Shown: in pieces, positions 33,861 through 45,385 of the stretch
Layout: every line of letters begins with the position of its first letter
Numbering within the stretch: position 1 is the stretch's first letter
NCBI GenBank assembly: GCA_003255025.1
Contig: QANY01005361.1
Location: 737,964 to 801,963, forward strand
Origin: Datisca glomerata
Lineage: Eukaryota > Streptophyta > Magnoliopsida > Cucurbitales > Datiscaceae
Direction of reading: 5' to 3'
DNA length: 64,000 bases
The notes under the pieces: generated by a model
Told to the model about the DNA's origin: nothing
The model's database searches: none
What the model saw: only the letters and a program-made list of their open reading frames with translations
Program-made: the position numbers and the translations under genes

Positions 33861-34926
33861 TCCAAACTCACTAAGTCCAGCCAAAAACTATCAACTTTAA
33901 ATTAATTAAGAAATACTATGCATAGTATTCTACATTTCATTCTTTTAGTTATCAAGGCAGTGAGGGATTTATAACTGATCCGTCATCCAAAAATGCAGTG
34001 GACAGTTAGAAATCGCTACACCAAAGATTTTAGCAAAGATAGATAGGCAATGTAAGGAAAAACAGGGTAATGCAGTGGAAGGCTATTATTGTTAGCCGCT
34101 CCAAAGACATTATTAATATGAAAATATTTCATGATTATTTGCCTTGGCATAAATCCGCAAATTTGAACCATGACTAGCAAGGGGAAGTAACGACGAAATT
34201 ACTATACCTCCCTATTATCAAGAAGGAACTTAGGCGCTATCACAGTTAAAGTGAAATTTGTGCGTTAGTATACATTTCTAAAACAAAACTTAAGTCTTTT
34301 AGACAAAAGGATAAGCATTACGCCACTAGACTAAAAAATTACAAATGAGTTTTCACGCGGTAAAGCGAAATTATGGCCGCCAGTACTTGTTTAACTTAAA
34401 GTTTGAATTCTTTTTTTATGAAAGACTTGCATTGATAGTAAAACCGTATATGAAGGCAGAAAATAAAGTTAGCTAAAGGTAACAAGTGGATACGCATAAA
34501 AGGGGAAGTACAAGAAAATAAAAAATAAAGATAAAAAGATAAAAGAGAACAAACCACTATGGTGGCCCGAACAAGTCCCTCACCACTTTCCCTAAAAAAA
34601 ATAGACATGTCGGGGGCATGACGTTCCAACACAACACTATGGCTATTTATCTCTACATCAATAGCTTTCACCGCAGCCACAACAGTACCACAGAGGGTGA
34701 CTTGATGCTCCAACTCTTTCTCAAGTGTTGATATATTCAGCATCATCATCAAACACTATTGTAGCCTTCTACGTTTGCTGATTGCAAGGCGTAGCCACGC
34801 CAGTCCCAGCTGGGCATCTTGAGATGAATCCTAACAAGCCTTCTTGCTGCTCTATGCCTTCTCATCTACTTTTCCCTTCGGCGCCTTCGCAACTCTCGTA
34901 TATTGCCCGCCTCATGAGGATGCGGG
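33861..34926. other. Gypsy 3' untranslated region and unassigned sequence
   Basis: The first part (33960-34150) shares ATGCAGTGGAAGGCTATTA..TTAGCCGCTCCAAAG with 49454-49490 (ATGCAGTGGAATGCTAGGA), so it is probably the 3' untranslated region of this gypsy family. A 118-codon minus-strand open stretch (34396-34752) starts in a CAT-rich run and has no recognisable domain; I do not call it a gene. Confidence 0.45.
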
Positions 34927-36220
34927 TGATGGGTGTCGAATCCACCAAAATAAAACTAACTCAGTCCTAAAATAAATATATTGCAGTAGTGGTGAGAAGG
35001 ATCGTCTCCTCAAGGAAATGGATGATTTCAATTCTTCTTTAACCAAGGAATAAATCAAATAATCAAAAGGATTTTAGAAATTAAAAAAACCAATGACAAT
35101 AAACTAAATTAAATTAACGGAACTAAGTCAATCAAAGAGAAAATCAATTTATCAAAATTTCTAGCCAAAGGTTTAATTTTCAGATTGGTGAATTGATCAT
35201 TAAAGCAAAGAATTACTTTTATTAATTAAACGAATCAGTTATAATTATCGGTCAGTCCTGCATAATCAATTTCTCCTTAAATCATAGAATAATTAGGTCG
35301 AGCGGATTAACTATTCTCTAACTAACAAATAAACCTAGAGAAGCTCTTAGATTTTAATTTATCAATAGTATTAGAAACTAGAGAAACCTGATTTTAATCA
35401 ATAAACACCGAAGCGGGTGTTTATTTAAGTTAGATTACGCAATCCGAAGATATTAGGATACCTTTTTCCATAATATTAGAAAGTCATACGATTACGGATA
35501 TAAATTTCTAATTGATTGTATAGTGTTATTCAATTCATGCAACTGACCATTTTTGCAAAAACTAAATCAACACTAATAATATGAAGTATAGAATTGCACA
35601 AACATAAAAACAATAACAGAGTAAAAATAAATTCAGATCTCACAATCTTTTGAATAGCAATCTTCAACTAACCTCTAACTAGATAAGAGATCTAGTTACT
35701 CATAATTGAGTAAATAGCAGTTCCAGATTTGAATAATAATTGCCAAGGGAAAAAAATAAAATTATGAAAATAATCCAGAAATCCACCCTTAACCGACCTC
35801 CAAAACAAAAAATATATATCCCTTGATAAACTCCTAAACCTAGATAAAATAGGAAAATATAATGGTATCCCTATTATAGATCAATCCTCCTCAAATTTGA
35901 CTTCCCTGATTGGCCAAAAAGTAACTTCCAAAATAGATAGTAAGTTTTTCAAATTTAAACAAAATCAAAATTTGATATGTCGTTCTTTTCAATTCGTAGA
36001 TAGCAAAAAAGCCTTACCCACGGCTAATGCACCGACAAAGTGGCAAAATTCCTTTATAACCCAGCATAAACAAAATCCAATCTTTTAACTTTATCTTTGC
36101 TTCTTTCCTGTCCCAGAACCATAAAATGAAAATTAAGTAAGATCCTCCCACAAAACAAAATTAACCAGAGTAATTACAAGAGAAATAATAATAAAGAAAT
36201 GTATAATTTATGAACTATCA
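34927..36220 (-). repeat. 3' LTR of the Athila-like element
   Basis: On the minus strand it runs TGATAGTTCATAAATTATAC ... GGATTCGACACCCATCA, 1294 bp. The 3' part contains GAGACGATCCTTCTCACCAC, the sort of GGATCGTTCTC block common near the end of such LTRs. A polypurine tract lies immediately upstream on the minus strand. With no second LTR, its age cannot be judged. Confidence 0.75.
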
Positions 36221-36260
36221 AACTCCTCCATACTTATAACATGCTTTCCCTCAAGCATGA
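36221..36260 (-). promoter_or_regulatory. Polypurine tract at the 3' LTR
   Basis: On the minus strand: TGAGGGAAAGCATGTTATAA then GTATGGAGGAGTT, directly followed by the LTR start TGATAG. This is the usual Athila layout of GAGG(A)CAAGC..TAAGTATGGGGGAGTT before TGATA, where plus-strand DNA synthesis starts. Confidence 0.7.
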
Positions 36261-38049
36261 ACTCAAAAATTTAACCTTCAAAATTAATTATACCCCAAGT
36301 ATTAGTCTCAATTTTGAGTTATTCAACATAGAAATTCCAACCTCACAGCAAATAGAAAACTAGCAAATCCAAAAGCATTTTCAAAAGTTTACAACTTAGG
36401 CCAAACACTTCTAAAGACTCTTTCTCAGTTTCAAACAAATAAGCACCATTTTTATTTCAACACACAATGTATATAGCCAAATATAGTTAAACCAATCCAT
36501 AACAGAACAGTCACTCAAAACCTGCCAATAACTGAATCATTCCTTAATAAAATCAAACCAAGCACCAAGAACCTATTTCAGCAATACTTTTCTTCTTCTT
36601 CTCTTTTTTTGTCTGAGATGTCATTCAACTTTTTCCGAGTGAATGCACCGAGGGAGCACACCTCCATGCACACAACTTAGTTTATTAAATCACACTTTCA
36701 TATGGCTACTAGCTCCACTCATGATTGACTAAATATTGGCTTATGTTCGAGTCAATTTTGGTCCAATTAAGGAGAAAACTCTCCCATCAGCGGTCTTTTC
36801 CATTCACAAAGCTCAATAGCCAGACTTTGCTTAAGGGGAACAAGTGGCGTGCCACTTGAACCGACCATTGAAGGTGAACCAACAACTGGCAATCAGCGGA
36901 GTGAAAATTATTAGTTTATTTAATATTATTTATTATTATTTTGGTTCTTGGCATCACACAAAAATTCAATTCATGCAATCAAATTATGGCAAGTCTCAAG
37001 TTATGTTGTGATTGTAGACTGATTATGCTAATTAAGCACCAATAATTTATGCTAGTCTTCTTTAGTTAAGGCTTATTTTGTTTGAATTTAAGAGATTTCT
37101 AAAGAAGAGTCCCACCAAAATTGTAAACTAAGGAAAATACATTTTAGCTAAGCTATTTAAATATTTGTTGCAAGATTGATACTTCTACAATTGAATAACT
37201 ACAGAATTAATCAACAAACTAATTTATTCTAAGGTGAATCCTAAATCAGCAAGTTAAAGACCAAAACAAATGAAAATTTAAGGAAAATAGCAAGCTATAA
37301 GGAAGGAAAAACTATTAAAATAACATACTAAAGCTAAGAAACATACACAAATTAGTAAAAGTGTTCACGCCCCCATACTTAGTCCAAACTTTGTCCTCAA
37401 AGTTAAAAGCAATAAAAATAAGAAAGACAAAGTAACCAAATGGGAAGTGAAAGTGAAACTCCCATACTGCCGTTGTGGAACACGAAGGATGCACAATTCC
37501 TCATGTATGGCTACAATGTTCCTATCCATGCGGTTTGTTTATTCTTACATTGCTGTCAAAACTTCCTTAATGTGTTAGAAATGGACAGTAAATGGGGAAA
37601 GGAAAGGTGAAACATTGGTGGGCGGTGCCTGTGGTGCGCTATTTGAAGAGGAATCATAAAAGTATCTCTGTTCTCTTGGCATGATGGATCCTACAGGAGC
37701 AAAGCAAGGAAGGTTGTTGCGCCGACACAACATCCCCATGTTATCAAATCAAGTGGAGCTGTTGTGCTGGCGATATGCAGAGAATGGTTGTCTAGATCAA
37801 GCACACCTAAATTTACAGCTAACTGAGTTATGTAAGATCCTAAGATTAAAGGATGCTTAAAGGAAATAACATTATTAAATTATGTAGCTAACCAAAATCC
37901 TAAGTTAACCTTATGTCCTTTTTGCATACACCGCATGAAAAATAACTCAGTTTTGGACACGACAGCAGGGGAGACTTTTCTGCTAGAGAAATTAAATGCA
38001 AGGAACCTATGTAAGTACTTCAGAGCCCCATTATGAAAGAATATATCTT
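36261..38049 (-). other. Long 3' untranslated region of the Athila-like element
   Basis: Noncoding sequence between the env-like ORF and the LTR. It contains a second polypurine-tract-like block on the minus strand (TTTGAGGACAAAGTTTGGAC, TAAGTATGGGGGCGTG; about 37368-37402) 1.1 kb before the true one. It also contains the minus-strand GGTGTGCTCCCTCGGTGCATTC block (about 36641-36665), a recurring part of such 3' regions. Confidence 0.6.
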
Positions 38050-39105
38050 TGGAATGACTAGGGCTATAAAACCTAAAGCAAGATTATGTCCTCTTTGTCC
38101 TCTATTAAACCTAAAGAAAGATTAAATTCAGAAATAGTCATTCCAAAAAATTCACCCATTAGTCTGAACTTAACAACATTTGGAGTATTCAAATCAAACT
38201 CAGCAAGTAATTTAAAAGAATAGGTTACATGGAATTCTTGACACAACTCATAAAAAGCAGAAAAAAGAACCTCAAAATAAGACTTCCAACCAGTATTAAC
38301 AGTAAGAGCACAAACTTCATCAAAAATACCTAAGTCATGCAAAGTTTGAGAGTGAAGAGACTTACATTGGACAATTGGCAAATTTTTCAAGACTAAATAC
38401 ATGGCTTCTTCTGTTGAGTCATTAAATTACAAATTAACATGAACTGTGTCTTGAGAAGGTGGTAATATTGCCTTACCTTTATGGGTTATGGATCGTCCAT
38501 AAGATTTTTTATTGGCAACCTTCGTTTAATACACTTGCGAAGCCGATTGAAAAGTAGTTCGCTATTTTATAGGAGATGGAGCTGCTGGATGACTTTGGAC
38601 AATAGGGGAAAAAGAAGTAGTGGTCCTATTGGATTTCTTGCAGGTTTGTACAGGACATGTGGAAAGTTGAGGCTACTTTGGAGTTTTTAGGACAGTGGTA
38701 GTCGCAGGTCTCCTCTTCCCAGAGTAGGGAATAGTTGGTTCTGTGGTAGGGGAATGTTGGTTAGTTCTTGGGATGTCAGTTGCAGCTATTTTGAGGGTTT
38801 GGGGTGGTGGTTTTATAGTAGAGGGGTTGTGAAGCTTTGGAAGTGGGTTGTTTTGTTTCCGTATCGATGGAAGGCTGCTCGGTCACGTTGGCAGCGGTGG
38901 TTGCGCTGGCGTCGCGAGTGAGCACAGCAGCGGAAGAGCTTGCGACCGCTGGTTCGCTGGTTTTAACAACAAATTGGTTGGCTTCTTGTGGGCATTCCTC
39001 GCTGAGTGATTGTTATGATGGTCCGATTGAGGTTGATGGCGATTCAACTTTTAATGGTGGTCTTTTAGCTCTTCGTTTGGTGTTTATTCGTTTGATCCCC
39101 ATAGC
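38050..39105 (-). pseudogene. Athila env-like / ORF-1 family protein, broken
   Basis: On the minus strand a basic N-terminus starts at ATG (about 39102) and reads MGIKRINTKRRAKRPPLK.., becomes Ser/Thr-rich and hits stops. The best-preserved block, 38402-38073, reads LVLKNLPIVQCKSLHSQTLH, then WKSYFEVLFSAFYELCQEF, VTYSFKLLAEFDLNTPNVV and KFRLMGEFFGMTISEFNLSL. The sequence ..EF..SF.........I.FRL.......S..EFN..LGL is the core of the Arabidopsis retrotransposon ORF-1 (Athila) family. Its place after integrase supports this. The protein's role is unknown; it is called env-like only by position. Confidence 0.72.
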
Positions 39106-39439
39106 TTGTGGTTTAGAGTGGAGAGGAAGAAGGAAATGGAGTTTGGGAAATTAGGGATTCGAAATGAAGGAGAGTAAAAGTAAAATAGTATATTAATAAT
39201 TTTATTTGTATTATGTGTAAATGGGTTTTGGTCTAAAGACCATGGTCCATTTAACACTTAATATTTTTTTATAACTGACATTAAAAAAATTGAGACTGTA
39301 AAAAAAACTCCATGGGACCTACAAACAGACAAAATAACTGAATCTGAGAAAACATAAACTAAAGGTTGAAGATGACAAAATTAAATAAAAGAAACTAAAA
39401 TTAAATGAAAAGAACTAAATAGAATAAAACTGAATTAGG

Positions 39440-40600
39440 CGTGGGCACACCTAAATTGGGTTGCCACCCAATTAACGCCCTCCTTTAATGTCTTAGGCTG
39501 AACATTGTCTTGGCTTTCAATCTTGCTCCGTGGCCTTTTCTAGTCGCATTTCATCACCAACTTGCACTTGAAAATTCTCATAAAATGGTTTCAACCTCTG
39601 GCCATTAACTTTGAAAATCTTGTTAGTCTTCAAACTTTATATTTCGACAGCACCATGAGAATAAGCATTAGTAACGATAAAAGGACCTATCCACTTAGAC
39701 TTTAATTTCCCAGGGTACAATTTTAAACATGAATGAAAAAGTAAAACTTTCTATTCAATAGAAAATTGCTTTCTAGAAATTATAAAATCATGGAGGGCCT
39801 TTGTCTTTTCCTTATAAATTCTGGAATTCTCATATGCATCCTTTCTAATTTCTTCCAGCTCTTAGATATCTAACTTTCTTTTTTCACCAGCCTTATCTAA
39901 ACTCAAGTTGCACTGCTTTACTGCCTAGTAGGCTCTATGCGCAAACTCAATTGGTAGATGGCAAGGTTTGCCAAATACTAATCGATATGAGGACATACCA
40001 AATGGGTGTCTTATAGGCTGTCTTGTATGCCCATAACATGTCATCCAAACAAGCACTACAATGCTTTCTATTTGGATTCACAGTCTTTTCCAAAATAGAT
40101 TTTACCTTCCTATTAGGCACTTCAGCCTGACCACTTGTCTGAGGGTGGTAGGCTATTGAAGTACGATGTGTAACATTATACTTTTTGAAGAGTCTCCACC
40201 AATTTGTTATAGAAGTGTGCTCCTCTGTCGTTGATCATTGCTTGGGGCACTCCAAACCTATTAAAAATATGAGACTTGACAAAATCTACAACAGCTTTAG
40301 CTATGTTTGTCCGAGTAGCCTTGGCTTCATCCATTTTGACATGTTGTCAACAATAAGCAAAATATAGACATTGCCAAAAGAAGATGGAAAAGGCCCCATA
40401 AAGTCAATGCCCCATACATCAAAGACTTCACATATCAGAATTTGATTAAGTAGCATTTGATCTCTAGGTCCTAAGGCACTAGTTCTTTGACATCTAGCAC
40501 ATGACTTACAAAACATATAAGTATCATAAAACAAACTAGGCCAAAACAATCCACATTCTAAAACTAGATGTTCTTTTAGTTCCAAAATGTCCACCACATA
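39440..40600 (-). pseudogene. Athila-like integrase with C-terminal domain
   Basis: The open segment 40597-40301 holds CARCQRT of the zinc-binding region, VWGIDFMGPFPSSFGN with the first catalytic Asp, and a YILLIVDNMSKW block. Past a frameshift, [11 protein letters not shown] (about 40243-40211) carries the second Asp. Then follow a degraded catalytic-helix region, a [14 protein letters not shown] block (about 39970-39930), [40 protein letters not shown] sequence and KVNGQRLKPFYENFQ (39600-39560), all typical of the C-terminus in this lineage. Stops occur in the middle of the core. Confidence 0.82.
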
Positions 40601-40659
40601 TATATGAACGACAGAATTGCAATAATCTTATCAGCACAATGTTTCTATAAATAAGGATC

Positions 40660-41027
40660 CTACACATAATGACAAGCTTCCCTCTTAATTTTTTCTTTTG
40701 CCGCTCTAGTCAAATCACTTGGTAAAGTTCTAGTAACTAAATAGTTAACAATGTCAGCATACCAAGGGGCTGAAATAGTTACAAAAAAGAGATGTTCATC
40801 CAAAACTTCATCTTTCAATGTAGTTGGCGGATCACTTAATGGTAAACGGCTCAAGTGATCAACAACTAAATTTTCTGAGCATTTTTTTGTCTCGTATCTC
40901 CAGATCAAATTCTTGTAACAAAAGTATCCACCTGATCAGCCTTGGCTTCGTATCTTTCTTACGAATTAAATACCAAAAAGGTGCATGATCAAAATAGACA
41001 ATCACTTTAGTACCAAGCAAATAAGAT
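40660..41027 (-). pseudogene. Athila-like RNase H / integrase junction
   Basis: On the minus strand: [40 protein letters not shown] and DLEIRDKK (41020-40900), then VVDHLSRLP (40860-40834). In intact elements this reads DHAALRYL..KKDAKPRLIRW..LLQEFD.EI.DKKG.EN.VADHLSRL. The frame changes once, between IRDKK and [10 protein letters not shown]. Similarity to pol ends at about 41027. Confidence 0.8.
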
Positions 41028-41921
41028 GTAAACCCACCCGATAGAAATTATAGAAGATGAAGGAAAGCAAGATAGATCGGTGAAGTAATGTTGAAGACAG
41101 ACTCGTTAAGGCGGTGTAGAAGACCACCTCGTGCTAGCTACAAAGCACCCAACTTAAGGCCCCTTATCAACTTCAATGCAGCCCAACTAACAACAACTAG
41201 CAAGCAAGCCCAAACGCCTTCAGATTTCTTCAAGCCCACAAGTTTCATAAAGGTGACTAACCTATAAAACAATGACTTGCAAGATTCCCAGGTAGGTGCT
41301 CTACCCGCGTGCTCAACCTGCATGTGACCCAAACACATTATGATCATAGATTCCCATGTCTTGCACCACAACATCTCGACCTGCCTCCTATAACTCGTTC
41401 TCATGACCCGCTTCAGTCTCCCTACTCTCTAACTTATATTGTTGGTGAAGGCAACAAGCTTGATAAAGCACAACAACAAACATAATATTTCTTGTGCAAA
41501 ATATCGGATAATGACGCTCCGGGAAGATCGTGTCTAAGGTGGCTAATAAAATTCGACCGGTGAAAGGAAGATTCTCTATAACTAGGAATTAACTGGGAAG
41601 TCCACGTCGTTTTAAATATTTATTTGAATATTTGATTCTATAAAAAAATTATTTATTATGTCTAAATTATCTTATGGCTTATGAGGAACAACATGAATGT
41701 TGGGAATAGGATTCCACAAATTGAGATGCAAAAAAAGCTCTCCGTGCAACACCACTCGCATTGCAGGATTCGACCCTCCAAGGCTCAGGATCTTCTATAT
41801 CCACGGTTAATAAAAATATTATACATATATTCTTTCAATTTTTTCTAAAGGAAAGGGGAGAGAATGCATGCTTATTTATCTATGATTTATTTAGAGTAAT
41901 TATGCCATGAATATATGACTC
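41028..41921. other. Unassigned sequence between two elements
   Basis: The part to about 41450 is GC-richer than its surroundings and can be read as a minus-strand open stretch (41404-41138) without a recognisable domain. The rest is AT-rich. Neither repeats nor gene motifs were recognised. The boundary at about 41027 is where the Athila element was broken. Confidence 0.4.
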
Positions 41922-41926
41922 TATTT
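41922..41926. other. Target-site duplication TATTT (left)
   Basis: Identical to 47544-47548 on the other side of the copia element. Confidence 0.85.
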
Positions 41927-43766
41927 TGTAGGATCGATATGGCAACCCAAGATGGGGTGAATTGAGTGATCGTGTTCAAGTTAAAAACTTTTTACACTCA
42001 AATGAAAAATGAATGTTCGAGAATGAACTCCAATGTTCCACGAGTTTAACTCTTAAAAAGATAAATAAGTAATAGATAAAAGTGTTGAAGTAAATAATGT
42101 TTGCAAGAATATAAATGCGGAAATATAAAGCAAGCAAATAAAATAATTACGAAAACTTAAAGTGCGGAAATTAAATTGTGAAAATTAAGTGCGAAAATAA
42201 ATAGCACAAAATAAAAAGAGAAGAAGATAAGCATACGATATTTTTGCGTGGTTCGGGAAATCCTATCCCTACGTCCACGCTCCAAGGCCCCCCATAGAGA
42301 TTATTAATCCCATAATTTTCTTAAAGATGAAAACCAAACCTTATAAACTCAATTGGCATTATGGGTGCCAACTAAACCTCACAAGGCTATGTGTTTTGAG
42401 ATTAAGTGACCCTTTAAAATAACTCTCTCAAAAGAGTAGAATTTTCAATCTAAGCTCACAAAAAATAATCTTGCTCACTCAAGAAATCTACAAGTATAAA
42501 GCTCAAAATATTAAGAGAGATTTAGAAGAGTATTGAGAGAGTTTTAAGAGCAAGTCTCTTGCCTATGAATTTGTGTTTTGTGTAAGGGTGTTCAACGGTC
42601 GGTGTGGTCGGATTTTTAGAGGAAAATGAGACCAGACTGAAAATTACGGTCCTTCTATATGGATGATCGAACCAACCAAAATACTGTAAAAAATCCGAAC
42701 CGACCCGAGCGAACTTCAACAGTCGGTTTGGACGGATTTTATGGTCTAAGTACGCGTTTTATACGTGTGATAAATACACGTAAGTTTCAGATTAAAAGAT
42801 TAATACACGGTTGATACAGTAAACGTATTATACGCATGATAAATACGCTTTATTTCAAGCCATGCTTTAATAGCACATACATGTGAGCGTTTACTTCATC
42901 ATGAGGAGGTACATGTAGTATTTTTATAACTCATCTCACCTTAGCTCTCTATTTCCTTTCCGATGTGGGAATGGGGAAAAGTCACATTTTACTTGAAAAC
43001 GCATTTTATATATATTTATACGGTCGGTTTGATCGCTCCGGTCCAGAATTGGTTGAAATTCTGGACCGAACCGACCAAATATGAGAAAAAACCGTTCAGA
43101 CCGATCAACTTCGATCTGATCCGGATCAGATTATACGGTCTAGATGGTTTTTGAACACCCCTAGTTTTGTGAATAAAAATGGGGTGTATTTATAGAGAAG
43201 ATGGATGTTAGGGTCTATGAGGGAAAATTTTAAATTTTGAATATAGACAAAGGAAATGACACTCCATCCTTAATAAGAAGGACAAAAAATCCTTGACAAA
43301 AAATCCTTTACAAAAAAGACAATGAAAACTCCTACACAAAATAACACAATATGATCAAAACTATTGGATAAGCTCAATCTCTCTTTATCTACTTGAAATT
43401 GAAACTTACTTTGTTTGTGCTTTGTCATTATCTCCATCTCATGTATTTTGTCTATTGTGCAAGAGAGATATGATTTTTAGTGTTTACGCTTTTATTGTAT
43501 GGAGACGTGATTTAAGGATAGTTATCCCTATATAAATTAAGCTTTAATAAAAATAAATAAAATGAGTAAGCTCCTAATAAAAATTACACGAAAGTAGATA
43601 TCTTCATGCTTTATGAGCTCCTATGAAAATAAATATTTTCATGATCTTCAATTGGAATGTCTTGTGGTAATTTTTTCAATGGCATATGCAAACTTGATTA
43701 AATTTATTAGTAACGTCAATGTTTTGTTATCATCAAAAGTTATCTCATAGAGATATAATGCTAACA
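41927..43766 (-). repeat. 3' LTR of the copia element, with nested MITE
   Basis: Plus-strand ends are TGTAGGATCGATATGG and ..ATAATGCTAACA. It is 1840 bp long because of a 581 bp MITE plus its 8 bp duplication; without them it is 1251 bp, near the 1282 bp partner. It shares with the partner the ACGTGGTTCGGGAAATC-type block and the ATTTATAGAGAAGATGGA TATA region (minus-strand CTATAAATAC). Confidence 0.92.
42583..43163. mobile_element. hAT-type MITE, 581 bp
   Basis: Ends TAAGGGTGTTCAA and TTGAACACCCCTA are inverted repeats (12 of 13 positions). The 8 bp GTTTTGTG occurs on both sides (42575-42582 and 43164-43171), and the other LTR of the host element has only one copy with no insert, so the insertion is proved by comparison. 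An 8 bp duplication and (C/T)A-G-rich ends are hAT traits. Inside are repeated CGGTCGGTTTGG-like words in both orientations. There is no coding capacity. A relative lies at 59454-59867. Confidence 0.9.
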
Positions 43767-43785
43767 ATCTCCCCATTTTGTATGA
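43767..43785 (-). promoter_or_regulatory. Polypurine tract of the copia element
   Basis: On the minus strand, CATACAAAATGGGGAGAT immediately precedes the LTR start TGTTAGC. This is the form common in copia elements (..AAAATGGGGGAGATTGTTA..). Confidence 0.8.
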
Positions 43786-44108
43786 TGACAAACCACTAAG
43801 ACAAAAAATGTATTTAATCAAATAAATTTAATTTACTCCCCATAAATATATGCTTACCCATCAAGTTAAAGACATAACTCTTAAGCACATTCTATTTTCT
43901 CCCCATTTGTTATCATAAAAAAGAATAAACAAATAATAATGAGGAAAATTATTTTTATCTTGACATGGCAAGTAGAAAAAAATTTAACTAATATCTAAAA
44001 TTCTCAAAGTAAGCCTATTGTTACAAAAACTTTCAACATTTAATGGTTTTGTGAAAATATATGTAAGTTGATTTGTAGTGTTTACAAACTCTAGTGAAAT
44101 ATCCTTTT
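43786..44108 (-). other. 3' untranslated region of the copia element
   Basis: AT-rich, between RNase H and the polypurine tract. It contains further tract-like words (minus-strand AAATGGGGAGAAAA at about 43896-43909 and TATGGGGAGTAAAT at about 43833-43846), so the region may be partly duplicated. Confidence 0.5.
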
Positions 44109-44410
44109 TTACACTTGATCTCGAATAAAATGATGTCTAATACCTATATGCTTAGTACAAGAATTCAAAATAAGATTTTTGGATACATTAATTACGCTAG
44201 TATTATCACATCTAATAGGAACATTTTCAAAAACTAAACCAAAATTTTTGAGAGTCTGCTTCATCCATAAAATTTGAGCACAACAACTACCAACATAAAT
44301 ATATTCGACTTCAGCGGTTGATAATGCTACTGAATTTTGCTTTTTGCTAAACCAAGAAATAAGTGAGTGCCCTAAAAATTGGCATATACCACTCATACTT
44401 TTTCTATCGG
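44109..44410 (-). pseudogene. Copia RNase H remnant
   Basis: An open segment reads DRKSMSGICQFLGHSLISWF, SKKQNSVALSTAEVEYIYVG, SCCAQILWMKQTLKNFG and then IRCDNTSVINVSKN and TKHIGIRHHFIRD. In intact copia pol this is DRKSTSG.C.F.G..L.SW.SKKQ..VALSTAEAEY..A, the RNase H domain. The catalytic Glu in STAE.EY and the Asp in CDNTS are kept. No start codon belongs to it. It is joined at about 44410 to the sequence after protease, so integrase and RT are lost. Confidence 0.85.
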
Positions 44411-44850
44411 TTAACCTCCCATAAAAAATAGAATGTGCTTAAAAGTTATGTTTTTATCACAAATTTGACTTATCCTAAGTAAATTATATTTTAAATCATC
44501 TACAAGAAGAATTTTATCTATAGCATAAAAATAGTCATTACATACGGAACCAATACCAATGATTTTTCCTTTCTTATCATCTCCAAAGGTGATATGTCCT
44601 TTCTTTTGACAAATTTGAGTAAGTTTTGATTCATCACCGGTCATATGTCTCGAGCATCCACTATCAAGATACCATTCATCGTTCTTCTCCAATGGTACCT
44701 ATAACATAAAAATTTAAAAGTTGACTTTTGGTACCCAAATCTTTTTGGGTCTTTGAGGGTTAGTGTTGTAGAGAATCCATTCATTTCTTTCATGAAAAAT
44801 AGCTTTCTTTTTATGAAAGCATGAATAACTTTTGTGACCTTTAACCCCAC
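44411..44850 (-). pseudogene. Copia zinc knuckle and aspartic protease
   Basis: A CHYCGVKGHKSYSC knuckle (about 44862-44820) is split between frames. A second segment (44692-44411) reads EKNDEWYLDSGCSRHMTGDE, KKGHITFGDDKKGKIIGIGS, then ILLVDDLKYNLLRISQICDK. LDSGCSRHMTG is the active site of copia protease, with the catalytic Asp kept, and LLRISQ(L/I)CD is the sequence before the GAG-pre-integrase domain. The reading stops at the deletion junction. Confidence 0.85.
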
Positions 44851-45133
44851 AATAGTGACAAATGATAGGAGGATATTGTGTTGGTTTTATAAAAATATTT
44901 TTGTGATATTTTTCGTTTTGAAAAGGTTGATATCCTAATCCCCTTTTATCGGAAGCATTCTTTTACTTACCAAGAAGTTTGTCAAGATTGTTTCTTCCAT
45001 TTGTAAATTTAAAAATGGTTGAATTTAATTTTTTTTTATTTTGGCTTTGAACAAGGTCTCGATACAAAACATGTGTAAGGTTATTTTGATTTTCAAAACT
45101 CATTTTCTTCTTGAAGTTTTGAAAAACCATTTT

Positions 45134-45385
45134 TCATAATTTGTTCTTTAAGCGAAGTTTTTCAAACTCACTATAAAGCTCTTCAAAAGTATTTTCAAAT
45201 TCTTCATAACTAGGTTTATCATTTAAAGTTAGCTTAGAAGAACTTACCTTATCTTCTATCATCAGGCTCATCCCAAGTTGCCTTGAATACTCTTCTTTTA
45301 AACTTCTTTGGGGCATTACTTAGATTTAGACAATCGACTTTTATGTGTCTGGGCTTTTTACACTCATACCACGTGAATGTGTCAC
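45134..45385 (-). pseudogene. Copia gag C-terminal zinc knuckle region, frameshifted
   Basis: In a frame overlapping the end of the gag ORF, about 45385-45340 reads TFTWYECKKPRHIKVDCLNL. This is a CX2CX4HX4C knuckle whose first Cys is now Trp and whose Gly is Arg. A typical post-knuckle phrase follows (KATWDEPDDR, about 45280-45255). The stretch 45316-45134 (SYEEFENTFEELYSEFEKLR) continues the Glu-rich tail. The shift away from the main gag frame is a mutation. Confidence 0.65.

Larger units (their letters stand above)
34927..41027 (-). mobile_element. Athila-like Ty3/gypsy element, 5' part missing
   Basis: Read on the minus strand from right to left: RNase H (41027-40660), integrase (40600-39440), an env-like ORF region (39105-38050), a long 3' untranslated region with polypurine tracts, and one LTR (36220-34927). 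Gag, protease and RT are gone; similarity stops abruptly near 41027. An extra ORF after integrase, and LTR ends of the TGATAG..CCCATCA kind, are usual for the Athila lineage. Stops and frameshifts show that it is inactive. Confidence 0.82.

Noticed and set aside
34396..34752. 118-codon minus-strand open stretch starting MMMM
   Set aside because: The start is a CAT run, the second half is AT-rich low-complexity translation, and no domain is visible.
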